A DNA stretch of 64,000 nt from Tabrizicola aquatica (GTDB taxonomy: Bacteria > Pseudomonadota > Alphaproteobacteria > Rhodobacterales > Rhodobacteraceae): contig NZ_PJON01000004.1 of assembly GCF_002900975.1 (NCBI RefSeq), forward strand, positions 1 to 64,000, given 5' to 3'. This document shows positions 35,039 to 43,460 of this stretch, one piece after another (the first letter of the stretch is position 1; the number at the start of each line of letters is the position of its first letter). The notes beneath the pieces are model-generated. The model searched no databases. It saw nothing but the letters and a program-made list of their open reading frames with translations, and was not told the origin of the DNA. The position numbers and the translations under genes are program-made.

Positions 35039-35821
35039 TCACTCGCCCATCTTGTACTCGACGAACCACTTCTGGTTCAGGGCATCCAGCGTGCCATCCG
35101 CCTTCATGCTGGCAATCGCCGCATTGATCGGCGCCACCAGGTCGCTGCCCTTGGGGAAGATGAACCCGAAATCCTCGGACGCCAGCGGCTCGCCGATGAT
35201 CTTCAGCCCGCCGTTCGAGGCCGCGACATAGCCGTTCGCCGCCGTGGAATCCGACAGCGTCAGGTCCACGTCGCCCGCCTTCAGCGCCTCCAGCCCGGCC
35301 CCGAAGGTCTCGAACTTGATCACCCGGGGGTTTTCCTCGTTGCCGTCCAGAATGTTGTAGATCGCCGCATAGAAAGGCGAGGTTCCCGGCTGCGCGCTGA
35401 CCAGCAGTTCCGGGTCCGCGGCAAAGCTGGCCGCATCGGTGAACCGCGCCTCATCGCCGCGCACGATCATCAGCATCTCCGACCGCATGTAGGCGTCCGA
35501 GAAACCGACCTGCTCCTTGCGCTCGTCCTTGATGGTGATCCCGGTCATGCCGATGTCGAACTGGCCTTCCGCCACCGCCGGGATCATCGCATCCCAGCTG
35601 GTATTCTCGTACTTGACCACCATGTTCAGCCGCTTGGCGATCTCGGCCATCGCGTCATATTCCCAGCCCACGGCCGCGCCCGCCTTGTCGACGAACTGCA
35701 GCGGCGGATAGGCGTTCTCGGTCACGACGACGACCTCACGACCGGCCAGGTCCGGCAGGTCCTGGGCCACGGCGGGCAGGGCGACAAGGGAAAGGCCCAG
35801 AAGGGCGGCGGTCAGTTTCAT
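35039..35821 (-). CDS. Amino-acid ABC transporter substrate-binding protein
   Basis: A 260-aa periplasmic protein of SBP family 3. The signal peptide is [39 protein letters not shown] is the family's opening strand, and [20 protein letters not shown] with [13 protein letters not shown] the ligand-binding hinge. [20 protein letters not shown] is the second lobe. ATG 35821. It is upstream of its permease and would deliver a polar or cationic amino acid; the ligand cannot be read off. Confidence 0.93.
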   Translation of the reverse strand: MKLTAALLGLSLVALPAVAQDLPDLAGREVVVVTENAYPPLQFVDKAGAAVGWEYDAMAEIAKRLNMVVKYENTSWDAMIPAVAEGQFDIGMTGITIKDERKEQVGFSDAYMRSEMLMIVRGDEARFTDAASFAADPELLVSAQPGTSPFYAAIYNILDGNEENPRVIKFETFGAGLEALKAGDVDLTLSDSTAANGYVAASNGGLKIIGEPLASEDFGFIFPKGSDLVAPINAAIASMKADGTLDALNQKWFVEYKMGE

Positions 35822-35900
35822 CGGTCAGGCTCCCGGCTGATGGATCAACTGCCGACTATGCCATTTGGCCCCGCCGATGCAAGCCGCTCAGCCCCGCCCG

Positions 35901-36293
35901 TCACGCCCCGTAAACCGCCCCCGCCAGCGCCGCATCCAGCACCGTACCGGCATCACTCCCCTCGCTCCAATCCTGGCCCGAGGTCACGATGCAACTGATC
36001 CCGTCCGCCCCGTGATGCAAGACCGTCCAGGTCCCCAACAGCTCCGAGGCCCACAGCTCCATCATCATCCCCTCCCCGGTCATCCGCACCAGCCGGGGCG
36101 TCTCGGCAAAGTCATGCCGCAGCGTCGCTGCAACCACGGTGCGCGCGTCGCAATAGGTCTCGGTCAGGCTCAGCGGCTCGTCCGCCCGCGGATCGGGCGC
36201 GGCGGCCAGGGCAACCGTGACGGTCAACGCGACGCCGCCCAGCCAGGCAGCCAGCCGCGTCAGGCTTGGGGCGATCATCCGGGTCTGGAACAT
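35901..36293 (-). CDS. Secreted protein of unknown function
   Basis: 130 aa, not recognised. Hydrophobic residues ~9-33 (SLTRLAAWLGGVALTVTVAL and following alanines) give a signal peptide or anchor, with cleavage after ADPRA plausible. The mature part has one cysteine pair (ETYCDART and DGISCIVTSGQD) and the pattern LVRMTGEGMMMELWASELLG before TWTVLHHGADGISC. ATG 36293 is chosen because the longer frame is antisense to the amidase gene. It is divergent from the amidase, separated by a family A palindrome. Confidence 0.65.
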   Translation of the reverse strand: MFQTRMIAPSLTRLAAWLGGVALTVTVALAAAPDPRADEPLSLTETYCDARTVVAATLRHDFAETPRLVRMTGEGMMMELWASELLGTWTVLHHGADGISCIVTSGQDWSEGSDAGTVLDAALAGAVYGA

Positions 36294-36365
36294 CGGGTCC
36301 TCCGCATCTCTGCTACGCCAAACCAACGCCGGCAGGGGGCCAAGGTTCCCCACCCTGGCCCGGGC

Positions 36366-36390
36366 GTAGGGTGGGCAATCTGCCCACCCA
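36366..36390. repeat. Family A palindrome in a divergent gap
   Basis: GGGTGGGCA (36369-36377) pairs with TGCCCACCC (36381-36389) around ATC. Unlike the other members it lies between divergent starts (36293 and 36444), so a terminator role is less natural here. Confidence 0.7.
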
Positions 36391-36443
36391 CGCTTCCCAG
36401 CCGCGCCGATCCGGTCCATCCTGCCCCGAAAACGAAGGTGCCC

Positions 36444-37817
36444 ATGGACCCCGCGACCCTCACTGCCGCCGCCCTCGCCCCCCTGATCCGCAGCCGCCAG
36501 CTTTCGGCCGAAGAGGCGATCCGCGCCACCCTCGCCCGGATCGACCGGGTGAACCCCGGCCTCAACGCCATCGTGCAGCGCATGGATGATCAGGCGCTGG
36601 CGCAGGCCCGCGACATCGACGCCCAACTCGCAACGGGAAAGGACCCCGGCCCCCTCGCCGGCGTGCCGGTCACGGTGAAGGTCAACATCGACCAGCAGGG
36701 CCAGGCCACGACGAACGGCCTGCGCATCCAGGCCGACCTTGTCGCCGAAACCGACAGCCCGCCGGTCGCCAACCTGCGCCGCGCCGGGGCAATCATCGTC
36801 GGCCGCACCAACACCCCCGCCTTCAGCCTGCGCTGGTTCACCCGCAACTCCCTCCACGGCGCGACGACTAACCCCGCCTTCCCCGACCTCACCCCTGGGG
36901 GCTCCTCGGGCGGGGCCGCCTCAGCCACCGCTGCGGGCCTTGGCGCCATCGCGCACGGCACCGACATCGCGGGGTCCATCCGCTACCCGGCTTATGCCTG
37001 CGGCATCCACGGCCTGCGCCCCGGCCTTGGCCGCGTGCCCGCCTTCAACGCCACCGCCGGCGACCGGCTGATCGGCGGGCAACTCATGGCCGTCTCCGGC
37101 CCGCTCGCGCGTTCTGCCGCCGACCTGCGCCTTGGCCTCGCCGCCCTCTCGCACCCCGACCCGCGCGATCCCTGGTGGACCCCCGCCACCCCCGCGCCCT
37201 ACCCCAAACGCGCCGCCCTTGCCCTCACCCCGGATGGCCTGCAAACCGACCCGCAGATCCAGGACGCCCTCACCGCCGCCGCCCGCACCCTCGAATCCCA
37301 GGGCTGGGACATCGGCACCCCGCCCCTTCCCCCCATGCGTGAGGCGATGGAGCTGCAACTGACCCTCTGGCTCTCCGAATTCGGCCTTGGCGGAGCGGAC
37401 GCCATCGCCCGCGAAGCCGACCCTGACGCCAGCTTCGTCCACCGGGAACTCACGAAACTCGCACCACCGCCGACGCTGGAAAGCTTCATGCGCGCGCTGC
37501 AATCCCGCGCCCGCCTGGCCCGCCTCTGGCGCGGCTTCTTCGCCGACTGGCCGGTCCTTCTGACCCCGGTCTCGGGCCAACTGCCCTTCCCCAACCACTA
37601 CGACACCAGCAGCCCCGCAGCCTTCGCCCAGGTGATCGAGGCCCAGATGCCCCAGATCGCCCCGCCGCTCATGGGCCTTCCCGGCCTTGCGGTAACCACC
37701 ACCCGCACCGCCACCCACCCCATCGCCATCCAGGCCCTGGCCGACCGGGGGAACGAACACATCCTCCTCGACCTCGCCGACCTCCTCGCCCCCGAAATCC
37801 CGGCAATCACCCCGTAG
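36444..37817 (+). CDS. Amidase-signature-family enzyme
   Basis: A 457-aa amidase. GVPVTVKVNIDQQG holds the catalytic Lys, TPGGSSGGAASATAAGLGAI the cis-Ser region and GTDIAGSIRYPAYACGIHGL the nucleophile serine (in IAGSIR), so the Ser-cisSer-Lys triad is complete. The family hydrolyses amides from indole-acetamide to malonamide and glutaminyl-tRNA; no gatB or other partner is here, and the low complexity of the C-terminal part suggests an independent amidase. ATG 36444. A hairpin follows directly after the stop. Confidence 0.9.
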   Translation: MDPATLTAAALAPLIRSRQLSAEEAIRATLARIDRVNPGLNAIVQRMDDQALAQARDIDAQLATGKDPGPLAGVPVTVKVNIDQQGQATTNGLRIQADLVAETDSPPVANLRRAGAIIVGRTNTPAFSLRWFTRNSLHGATTNPAFPDLTPGGSSGGAASATAAGLGAIAHGTDIAGSIRYPAYACGIHGLRPGLGRVPAFNATAGDRLIGGQLMAVSGPLARSAADLRLGLAALSHPDPRDPWWTPATPAPYPKRAALALTPDGLQTDPQIQDALTAAARTLESQGWDIGTPPLPPMREAMELQLTLWLSEFGLGGADAIAREADPDASFVHRELTKLAPPPTLESFMRALQSRARLARLWRGFFADWPVLLTPVSGQLPFPNHYDTSSPAAFAQVIEAQMPQIAPPLMGLPGLAVTTTRTATHPIAIQALADRGNEHILLDLADLLAPEIPAITP

Positions 37818-37835
37818 GTCGGGGTTCACCCCGAC
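37818..37835 (+). terminator. Hairpin just after the amidase stop
   Basis: GTCGGGGT (37818-37825) with ACCCCGAC (37828-37835): seven or eight paired bases with a very short loop, starting one base after the TAG. The unit resembles common extragenic palindromes of this bacterial group. No U tract. Confidence 0.55.
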
Positions 37836-37861
37836 TCTCGGTCCGATCAGCGCAGGGTGCG

Positions 37862-38314
37862 CTACAGCGCAGCGTCCTCTTGCGCGCGGTCCTTGCGGAT
37901 TTCGATCATCTGCATCGCAAGGATCGGCACTGGCACCAGCATGACCACGATGACAAAGGTCAACAGTTCCGAAAACCGCCAAACCACCGACCAAAGGCCA
38001 AAGCCGGTGCAAAAACTGTTGCCAACCACAAGAAGCGCCAGCAGCAGGCACAAGTGAACCACATGCAGCTTCAGAAGCGCCGCCGAAAGGCCGAACGTCC
38101 GGCGAAAGATCAGCTGCAAAGCGGACCCGACACCCAGGGCCAGAAAGACCCAAGGCAGAACCCACCCAAGCGGCCAAAGCCCCCCGACCAGGCCGCACCG
38201 CCCCCCCGAACTCGACGCGATATACCCAACATTGCGGTCCCGCCCTGACGCCCAATAGACGTTCGCCAGCGTCACCGGCAGCAGCAGAACCAGACTGAAC
38301 AGACGCAAGGCCAC
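37862..38314 (-). CDS. Multi-pass membrane protein of unknown function
   Basis: 150 aa, not recognised. Four hydrophobic segments are visible: LFSLVLLLPVTLANVYWASG, LWPLGWVLPWVFLALGVGSA, LKLHVVHLCLLLALLVVGNS and ELLTFVIVVMLVPVPILAMQ, followed by a charged C-tail (EIRKDRAQED). ATG 38314. It is convergent with the amidase gene and borders the large repeat block at 38.4-38.9 kb. The composition is slightly AT-richer than its neighbours. Confidence 0.6.
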   Translation of the reverse strand: MALRLFSLVLLLPVTLANVYWASGRDRNVGYIASSSGGRCGLVGGLWPLGWVLPWVFLALGVGSALQLIFRRTFGLSAALLKLHVVHLCLLLALLVVGNSFCTGFGLWSVVWRFSELLTFVIVVMLVPVPILAMQMIEIRKDRAQEDAAL

Positions 38315-38424
38315 TCACCATCCTCCCAAAGACGCAGGTACGCCGCATAGTCATTGCCATGGCAAGTCCGGGTTCCCGTTGCCGACGCTGGCCGATCCCT
38401 TGATCCAGACGCCCCTCCCCCGGC

Positions 38425-38874
38425 CCCTCCGCCCCCGCTTTCACCTGGCAACAAATATCCCCGCCGGAAGCATCCCCGAGCCGGTTGGCGCCCCGCGCCA
38501 GAGGCGAGACAAAAGGCGTGCGCGTCAGCGCTCCATTCAACACCCGCCCGGACTCGCAAGACCTCCGGACGCAAGCGAACAGGGCAAACGCCCGGTAACC
38601 ACCCACCGCCCAACGCCGGATGCCCCCCTCCGGCCCAGCCCCCGGCCCCCGCTTTAACCTGGCAACAAATATCCCCGCCGGAGGCATCCCCGATGCCGAT
38701 TGGCGCCCCACGCCAGAGGCGAGACAAAAGGCGTGCGCGTCAGCGCTCAATTCAACACCCGCCCGAACCCGCAAGACCTCCGGTCACAAGGCGGCTGCTT
38801 TCCATCAGAAGCCGCAGGCGATCCGGCACCGCGACCTCGAACAAGGCAAACGCCCAGTAAACGCCCACCGCTAA
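38425..38874. repeat. Imperfect tandem duplication of a family B-hairpin-C composite
   Basis: The 609-nt gap between 38315 and 38923 has no credible gene. Copy 1 (about 38425-38612) and copy 2 (about 38639-38874) share GCCCCCGCTTT.ACCTGGCA, the B core (38453, 38667), a GGCGC...GCGCC or shortened hairpin, and the C module GAGGCGAGACAAAAGGCGTG (38501 and 38716) with CGCGTCAGCGCTC. The head offset is 214 nt. The tails (GGCAAACGCCC) are 262 nt apart, so copy 2 carries about 48 extra bases. Short frames here are translated repeat. Confidence 0.8.
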
Positions 38875-38923
38875 CCGCTTGATTCCAAACACCCCGCAAC
38901 CACCGTCCTGCGTGGACAGCCCG

Positions 38924-39958
38924 TCAGTGCCGGCCGCCGCAGACCTCGCAATCCGCGCGACGCTTCACCCCGATCACCCGGGTCTCCATATAAAGCGCGT
39001 CGTGGATCATCAGCCGTCCCGCCAGCCCCTCGCCGGCCCCGGTGACCCACTTCACCGCCTCCATCGCCATCATCGCCCCGATGACCCCCGGCAAGGGCGC
39101 CGCCACCCCCGCCTCGGCACAGGAGGGCACCAGCCCCGCCGCCGGCTTCACCGGAAAGACGCAGGCATAGCACGGCCCCCCCTTCGCCGGGTCGAACAGG
39201 CTGACCTGCCCCTCCCACTGCGTGATCGCCCCCGAAATCAACGGCACCCCCGCCGCCACGCAGGCCCGGTTGACCAGATAGCGCGTGTCGAAATCATCGG
39301 TCCCGTCCAGCACCAGATCGAACTCCCGGACCAGGTCCACCGCGATCTCGTCGGTCAGCCGCCGATGATAGGGCCGCACCTCGATGAACGGGTTCAGGGC
39401 GCGCATCGCCACCTCGGCCGAGAACACCTTCGGCATCCCGATCCGCCCGTCGGTGTGGATCACCTGCCGCTGCAGGTTCGACCCCTCGACCAGGTCATCG
39501 TCGATCACTCCGATCACCCCCACCCCGGCCCCCGCGAGATACAGAAGGACCGGAGACCCCAGCCCCCCCGCCCCCACGACCAGCACCTTCGCCGCCTTCA
39601 GCCGCTTCTGCCCGGCCCCCCCGATCTCGCGCAGCAGGATGTGGCGGGCGTACCGCTCCAGTTCCGCCTCGCGGAACGTCCCCGATTGCGGCGCAGCCAC
39701 CGGCTCCGGGGCCTTTCGCCGGTGGACGGCCCGCAGCACCTCGCGGTAGCCCAACACGACCGCCGCCAGCAGGCCAAGGACCGCCCAGCCCCGAAAGTCG
39801 CCGCCCACCACCCGCGCGAAGGGATGCTCCATCTGACCGGGCAGATGCACCAGCATCAGCAGTCCCCACCACCCCGCCGCCAGCCACAGCCAGCGCGCGC
39901 CCCAGCCGCGCCAGCGACCCAAGGCCCACAGGCCCAGGAACCCCAGCAGTCCGATCAC
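38924..39958 (-). CDS. Membrane-anchored MoeB/ThiF-type E1-like adenylyltransferase
   Basis: A 344-aa protein with two parts. Residues ~1-80 are hydrophobic ([16 protein letters not shown], then [17 protein letters not shown] and [20 protein letters not shown]), two or three membrane helices. The rest is a MoeB/ThiF E1-like enzyme that adenylates the C-terminal glycine of a ubiquitin-like sulfur carrier: [20 protein letters not shown] (ATP site), [17 protein letters not shown], and zinc pairs CYAC and [17 protein letters not shown] includes the usual mobile-loop cysteine. It overlaps dut by 4 nt. No moaD or thiS is nearby, so the sulfur acceptor is unknown. Confidence 0.85.
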   Translation of the reverse strand: MIGLLGFLGLWALGRWRGWGARWLWLAAGWWGLLMLVHLPGQMEHPFARVVGGDFRGWAVLGLLAAVVLGYREVLRAVHRRKAPEPVAAPQSGTFREAELERYARHILLREIGGAGQKRLKAAKVLVVGAGGLGSPVLLYLAGAGVGVIGVIDDDLVEGSNLQRQVIHTDGRIGMPKVFSAEVAMRALNPFIEVRPYHRRLTDEIAVDLVREFDLVLDGTDDFDTRYLVNRACVAAGVPLISGAITQWEGQVSLFDPAKGGPCYACVFPVKPAAGLVPSCAEAGVAAPLPGVIGAMMAMEAVKWVTGAGEGLAGRLMIHDALYMETRVIGVKRRADCEVCGGRH

Positions 39959-40437
39959 GCGCGCAGCCCCGTGGACCCGAACCCGCCCGTGCCGCGCGCC
40001 GTCTCATCCAGCCCGTCCACCACGGCGAACCCCACCTGCACCACCGGGGCCACCACCACCTGCGCCACCCGGTCGCCATGCCGCACCGTATACGGCTCGG
40101 TCCCCAGGTTGATCAGCGACACCCCCAAGGGCCCGCGATAATCGCTGTCGATGGTGCCGGGCGTATTCGGCAGCGTGATCCCATGCTTCGATGCCAACCC
40201 CGACCGGGGCCGCACCTGCATCTCATACCCCTCCGGAACCGCCACCCGGATGCCCGTCGGACAGATCGCCCGCTCCATCGGCGCCAGAGTCAGCCCCACC
40301 GCACGCTCCCCTTCCGGAAAATTCGCGCACAGGTCCGCCCCCGCCGCCCCAGCCGTCTGATAGACGGGCAAGGGCAGGCTCCGGTCGGCCCAATCCTCCC
40401 AGACGACACTCACCACCAGGCGCATCGGCTCTGCCAT
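39955..40437 (-). CDS. dut: Deoxyuridine 5'-triphosphate nucleotidohydrolase
   Basis: A 160-aa trimeric dUTPase that keeps uracil out of DNA and makes dUMP. All five dUTPase motifs can be traced: [29 protein letters not shown] (motifs 2-3), [26 protein letters not shown] and the C-terminal arginine-finger-like [10 protein letters not shown]. The start ATG 40437 is preceded on the minus strand by the family B repeat, which supplies GGGGACAGAAA directly before the start. It is coupled to the MoeB-like gene downstream (4-nt overlap) and follows coaBC at 40482. Confidence 0.95.
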   Translation of the reverse strand: MAEPMRLVVSVVWEDWADRSLPLPVYQTAGAAGADLCANFPEGERAVGLTLAPMERAICPTGIRVAVPEGYEMQVRPRSGLASKHGITLPNTPGTIDSDYRGPLGVSLINLGTEPYTVRHGDRVAQVVVAPVVQVGFAVVDGLDETARGTGGFGSTGLRA

Positions 40438-40470
40438 TTTCTGTCCCCAAATATCCCCGCCGGAGGCTCC
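40437..40470 (-). repeat. Family B element forming the dut leader
   Basis: The minus-strand sequence CCTCCGGCGGGGATATTT runs into GGGGACAGAAAATG, whose ATG is the dut start codon. This is the clearest case in the window where a family B element contacts a start codon and may provide the ribosome-binding purines. Confidence 0.7.
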
Positions 40471-40481
40471 CGCACTGTCAA

Positions 40482-41675
40482 TCAGCGCAGCGCCTCGGCA
40501 ATCCGCGCCGCCAGCTTCCGCGCGACCTCGTCCTTGCCCATCCGCGGCCAGGCCTCCGCCCCCGCGTCGGTGATCAGGACCACCGCATTCTCCGCGCCCC
40601 CCATGATCCCGGTCCCCGGCGAGACATCATTCGCCACGATCCAGTCGCAGCCCTTGCGCGCCCGCTTGGCCGTGGCATGGGCCACCACATCCGTCGTCTC
40701 GGCCGCGAAACCCACGACCAGCCGGGGCCGCTGAGCGCCCTTGGACACGGCCGCCAGAATGTCCGGGTTCTCGGCAAATTCCAGCGCCGGGGCCTTGCCC
40801 GAGCCGTCCTTCTTCAGCTTCTGCCCGGCCGCATTGGCCACCCGCCAATCCGCCACCGCTGCCGCCATCACCGCCGCATCGGCCGGCAGCGCCGCGTGGA
40901 CCGCCGCCGCCATCTCGCGCGCCGTTTCCACCCGCACAACCTCCACCCCCGCAGGTGGGGGCACCAGCGCCGGCCCGGTCACAAAACTCACCCGCGCGCC
41001 AAGGTCTCGCAAAGCCGTTGCCAAAGCGGTCCCCTGCGCGCCGGACGAGCGGTTGGCGATATAGCGCACCGGATCAATCGGCTCATGCGTGGGGCCCGAG
41101 GTGACAAGCACATGCTTGCCCGCCAAGGGCCCACCCCCCAGCGCCGCACCAATCGCCTGAACGATCGCCGCAGGCTCCGCCATCCGCCCCGGCCCGTATT
41201 CGCCGCAGGCCATCTCGCCCTCATCCGGCCCGACCATCAGCACACCGTCGCCCCGCAAGACGCCAAGGTTCCGCTGCGTCGCCGGATGGGACCACATCCG
41301 CACATTCATCGCCGGTGCCACCAGCACCCTCTTGTCCGTCGCCAGTAGCAGGGTCGAGGCCAGATCATCCGCCCGCCCCGTGGCCATCTTGGCCAGCAGA
41401 TCCGCCGTCGCGGGCGCCACGACCAGAAGATCTGCGGACCGGGACAGCTCGATATGCCCCATCTCGGCTTCCGAGGTCAGGTCGAACAGCGCCTCATGCA
41501 CCTTCGACTTCGCCAGCGCGCCGACCGACAGCGGCGTCACGAACTCGGACCCCGCGCGGGTCAGCACCGGCGTGACCGCGCCGCCCGCCTTCTGGATCAA
41601 CCGGATCAACTCCAACGCCTTGTAGGCCGCGATCCCGCCGCCGATGATCAGAAGTATGCGCTTGCCAGCCAACAT
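40482..41675 (-). CDS. coaBC: Bifunctional phosphopantothenoylcysteine decarboxylase/synthetase
   Basis: A 397-aa two-domain enzyme making 4'-phosphopantetheine in CoA synthesis. The CoaC half (~1-180) is a flavoprotein decarboxylase ([35 protein letters not shown] with the PAMN motif, [14 protein letters not shown] with the active Cys). The CoaB half has [20 protein letters not shown] and the nucleotide loop [20 protein letters not shown] 41675. It lies 45 nt before dut in the same direction, an order (coaBC-dut) widely conserved in bacteria. Confidence 0.96.
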   Translation of the reverse strand: MLAGKRILLIIGGGIAAYKALELIRLIQKAGGAVTPVLTRAGSEFVTPLSVGALAKSKVHEALFDLTSEAEMGHIELSRSADLLVVAPATADLLAKMATGRADDLASTLLLATDKRVLVAPAMNVRMWSHPATQRNLGVLRGDGVLMVGPDEGEMACGEYGPGRMAEPAAIVQAIGAALGGGPLAGKHVLVTSGPTHEPIDPVRYIANRSSGAQGTALATALRDLGARVSFVTGPALVPPPAGVEVVRVETAREMAAAVHAALPADAAVMAAAVADWRVANAAGQKLKKDGSGKAPALEFAENPDILAAVSKGAQRPRLVVGFAAETTDVVAHATAKRARKGCDWIVANDVSPGTGIMGGAENAVVLITDAGAEAWPRMGKDEVARKLAARIAEALR

Positions 41676-41729
41676 CGGCAGGTCCCCCTTGCGGCCTGCC
41701 TCAAGGTGTAGGGGGGGACCTGGGCAAAC

Positions 41730-42434
41730 TCAAGGTGCAGGCATCCGGTCGATCTCGTCGGCCACCAGCGACTGCAACCGCCACAGACCCGCGTCGCGTA
41801 TGCCCCGGGCCTCCAGTTGTGTGACGGTGTTCAGAAGATACTCCGCCCCGGTGCCCCAGTGGCCGCAGGCCCGCGCCAGCGTGCGGGCGACATCCTCGGG
41901 CGGCAGGCGGCCGGCGTAGTAGGGTGAGGCACGGTTCATGACGAACCCCAACGCCTGAAGCGGGCCGTCCTTCGTCTGCACCTTCAGCCAGCGCGGCATC
42001 GAGTTGATCGGCTTGACCGTGAACTCGCGCCGAAAGAGCCGATCCAGCTGAGTGGCCGGGTCTTCGGGGGGCAGTTCGTAGATCACGCCCCGACATTGCC
42101 CACCCCGGTCCAACGCCATCATCAGGCCGGGCCGGTCCAAAGTGCCGCGGAAGCGGTGGGTCCTCAGGCAGAAGGCGCGATGCCAGCCTTGCGCCACGGC
42201 GGGACGTTCGTCCCGATGCTCGATCTCGGGTTTCCAGATGAGTGAGCCATAGGCAAACAGCTGGATCGGCTGGCCCGGCGCGGGATGGTCCCGCAGAATG
42301 TGATCCACCCATTGCGCATAGTCGGAGTTAGTCTGCTGCTGAACACCCGCCGCTGGCCCGCTGTCAGGCACAATGCGATGCACCCGGGCAATGTGCTCGG
42401 CGGTCAATATGGCGTTAGACATTTGCCGATCCAC
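41730..42434 (-). CDS. chaC: ChaC-type gamma-glutamylcyclotransferase
   Basis: A 234-aa cytosolic enzyme that cleaves glutathione to 5-oxoproline and Cys-Gly. FAYGSLIWKPEIEHRDERPA is the cyclotransferase signature. ALGFVMNRASPYYAGRLP and TGAEYLLNTVTQLEARGIRD are the family's C-terminal elements. ATG 42434 (MDRQMSNA) or 42422 (MSNAILTA). It lies 68 nt downstream of rpoH in the same direction and may share its stress induction. Glutathione synthesis and transfer genes (gshB, GST) are nearby. Confidence 0.92.
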   Translation of the reverse strand: MDRQMSNAILTAEHIARVHRIVPDSGPAAGVQQQTNSDYAQWVDHILRDHPAPGQPIQLFAYGSLIWKPEIEHRDERPAVAQGWHRAFCLRTHRFRGTLDRPGLMMALDRGGQCRGVIYELPPEDPATQLDRLFRREFTVKPINSMPRWLKVQTKDGPLQALGFVMNRASPYYAGRLPPEDVARTLARACGHWGTGAEYLLNTVTQLEARGIRDAGLWRLQSLVADEIDRMPAP

Positions 42435-42502
42435 GCCCGCCTCATCAGCTGCGTCGCACGAATGATCAGCCCGATGGGGCGTGTCGTCAAGCGGCGACTG
42501 CC

Positions 42503-43381
42503 CTACACAAGGAAGTGCCGCACCTCACGCGACTGGCCTTCGAGGCTTTTGCGCATCTTGGCAAAGGCAGCGGCCTCAAGCTGGCGCACGCGTTCCTTCG
42601 AAAGGCCCAGTTCTTCGCCCAGGCTTTCCAGCGTCCGGCTTTCTTCCTTCAGTTTGCGCTCTGCGACGATGTAGCGTTCCCGCGCGTTCAGCCCCTGCAT
42701 CGCCTTGACCAGCCAGTCGCGCAGGCGCGCGCCGTCATGCGCGCCCTCGACAGCCTCGGCCGCTTGCACGCCGTCATCCTCCAGCGCGTCGATCCACTCC
42801 CGCCCCTCCTCGTCCGAGGATTGGGTGGCGTTCAGGGAATAGTCGCTGCCCGACAGACGGCCCTCCATCATTTCGACGTCATGGACGGGAACGCCCACTT
42901 CGGCCGCGACCATCTGGCGTAACTGGTGCTGGTCCAGCATCTCGCCCCGTTGGGACGCCTCACGCTCCAGCTTGGCCTGGACGCGGCGCAGGTTGAAGAA
43001 CAACGCCTTCTGGCTGGAGGTGGACCCGGTGCGCACCATCGACCAGTTGCGCATCACATAATCCTGGATCGAGGCCTTGATCCACCAGACCGCATAGGTC
43101 GAAAACCGCACGCCCCGGTCGGGGTCGAACTTGTCGGCGGCCTTCATCAGACCCAGGCTGGCTTCCTGGATCAGGTCGTTCATCGGCGCGCCATAGCGGC
43201 GGAACTTGGCCGCCATGCTGATCGCCAGCCGCATATAGGCGGTGATCAGCCGGTGCAGGGCGCGCTCGTCGCGATGATCGCGCCAGGCGCGGGCCAGCCG
43301 CAGCTCGGTCTCCGCGTCCAGCAGTTCCGCCTTCATCGCTTGGCGCGACATCGTCAGGTCGCTATATCCGTCAAGTGCCAT
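42503..43381 (-). CDS. rpoH: Sigma-32-family heat-shock sigma factor, RpoHII type
   Basis: A 292-aa group of sigma-70 factor. Region 2: LITAYMRLAISMAAKFRRYG, DLIQEASLGLMKAADKFDPD and VRFSTYAVWWIKASIQDYVM, the DNA-melting segment. Region 4: RTLESLGEELGLSKERVRQL, a helix-turn-helix. The N-terminus MALDGYSD resembles RpoHII of Rhodobacter (singlet oxygen response) rather than RpoHI. ATG 43381 with GGAGG upstream; the frame extends to 43537 but has no ribosome site there. An RpoE-like promoter lies directly upstream, inside the cobU 5' end. The chaC gene follows. Confidence 0.93.
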   Translation of the reverse strand: MALDGYSDLTMSRQAMKAELLDAETELRLARAWRDHRDERALHRLITAYMRLAISMAAKFRRYGAPMNDLIQEASLGLMKAADKFDPDRGVRFSTYAVWWIKASIQDYVMRNWSMVRTGSTSSQKALFFNLRRVQAKLEREASQRGEMLDQHQLRQMVAAEVGVPVHDVEMMEGRLSGSDYSLNATQSSDEEGREWIDALEDDGVQAAEAVEGAHDGARLRDWLVKAMQGLNARERYIVAERKLKEESRTLESLGEELGLSKERVRQLEAAAFAKMRKSLEGQSREVRHFLV

Positions 43382-43430
43382 TGACCACCTCCAGATCAGC
43401 CTTCCGCGGCGCTCTCGCCTGTCATTGTTC

Positions 43431-43460
43431 CTTCTACGAGGCCAACCCGTGACCGGATCA
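43431..43460 (-). promoter_or_regulatory. RpoE-like promoter of rpoH
   Basis: On the minus strand TGATCC (43460-43455) is separated by exactly 18 nt from TAGAAG (43436-43431). TGATCC-N18-TAnnA-type promoters are the known binding pattern of RpoE in Rhodobacter, which controls rpoHII. The predicted start would fall near 43424, giving a ~40-nt leader. The -35 box overlaps the first codons of the divergent cobU. Confidence 0.6.

Noticed and set aside
36921-38774. 617-aa minus-strand open frame through the amidase and repeat block
   Set aside because: It covers the amidase in antisense and reads through noncoding repeats; no conserved pattern.
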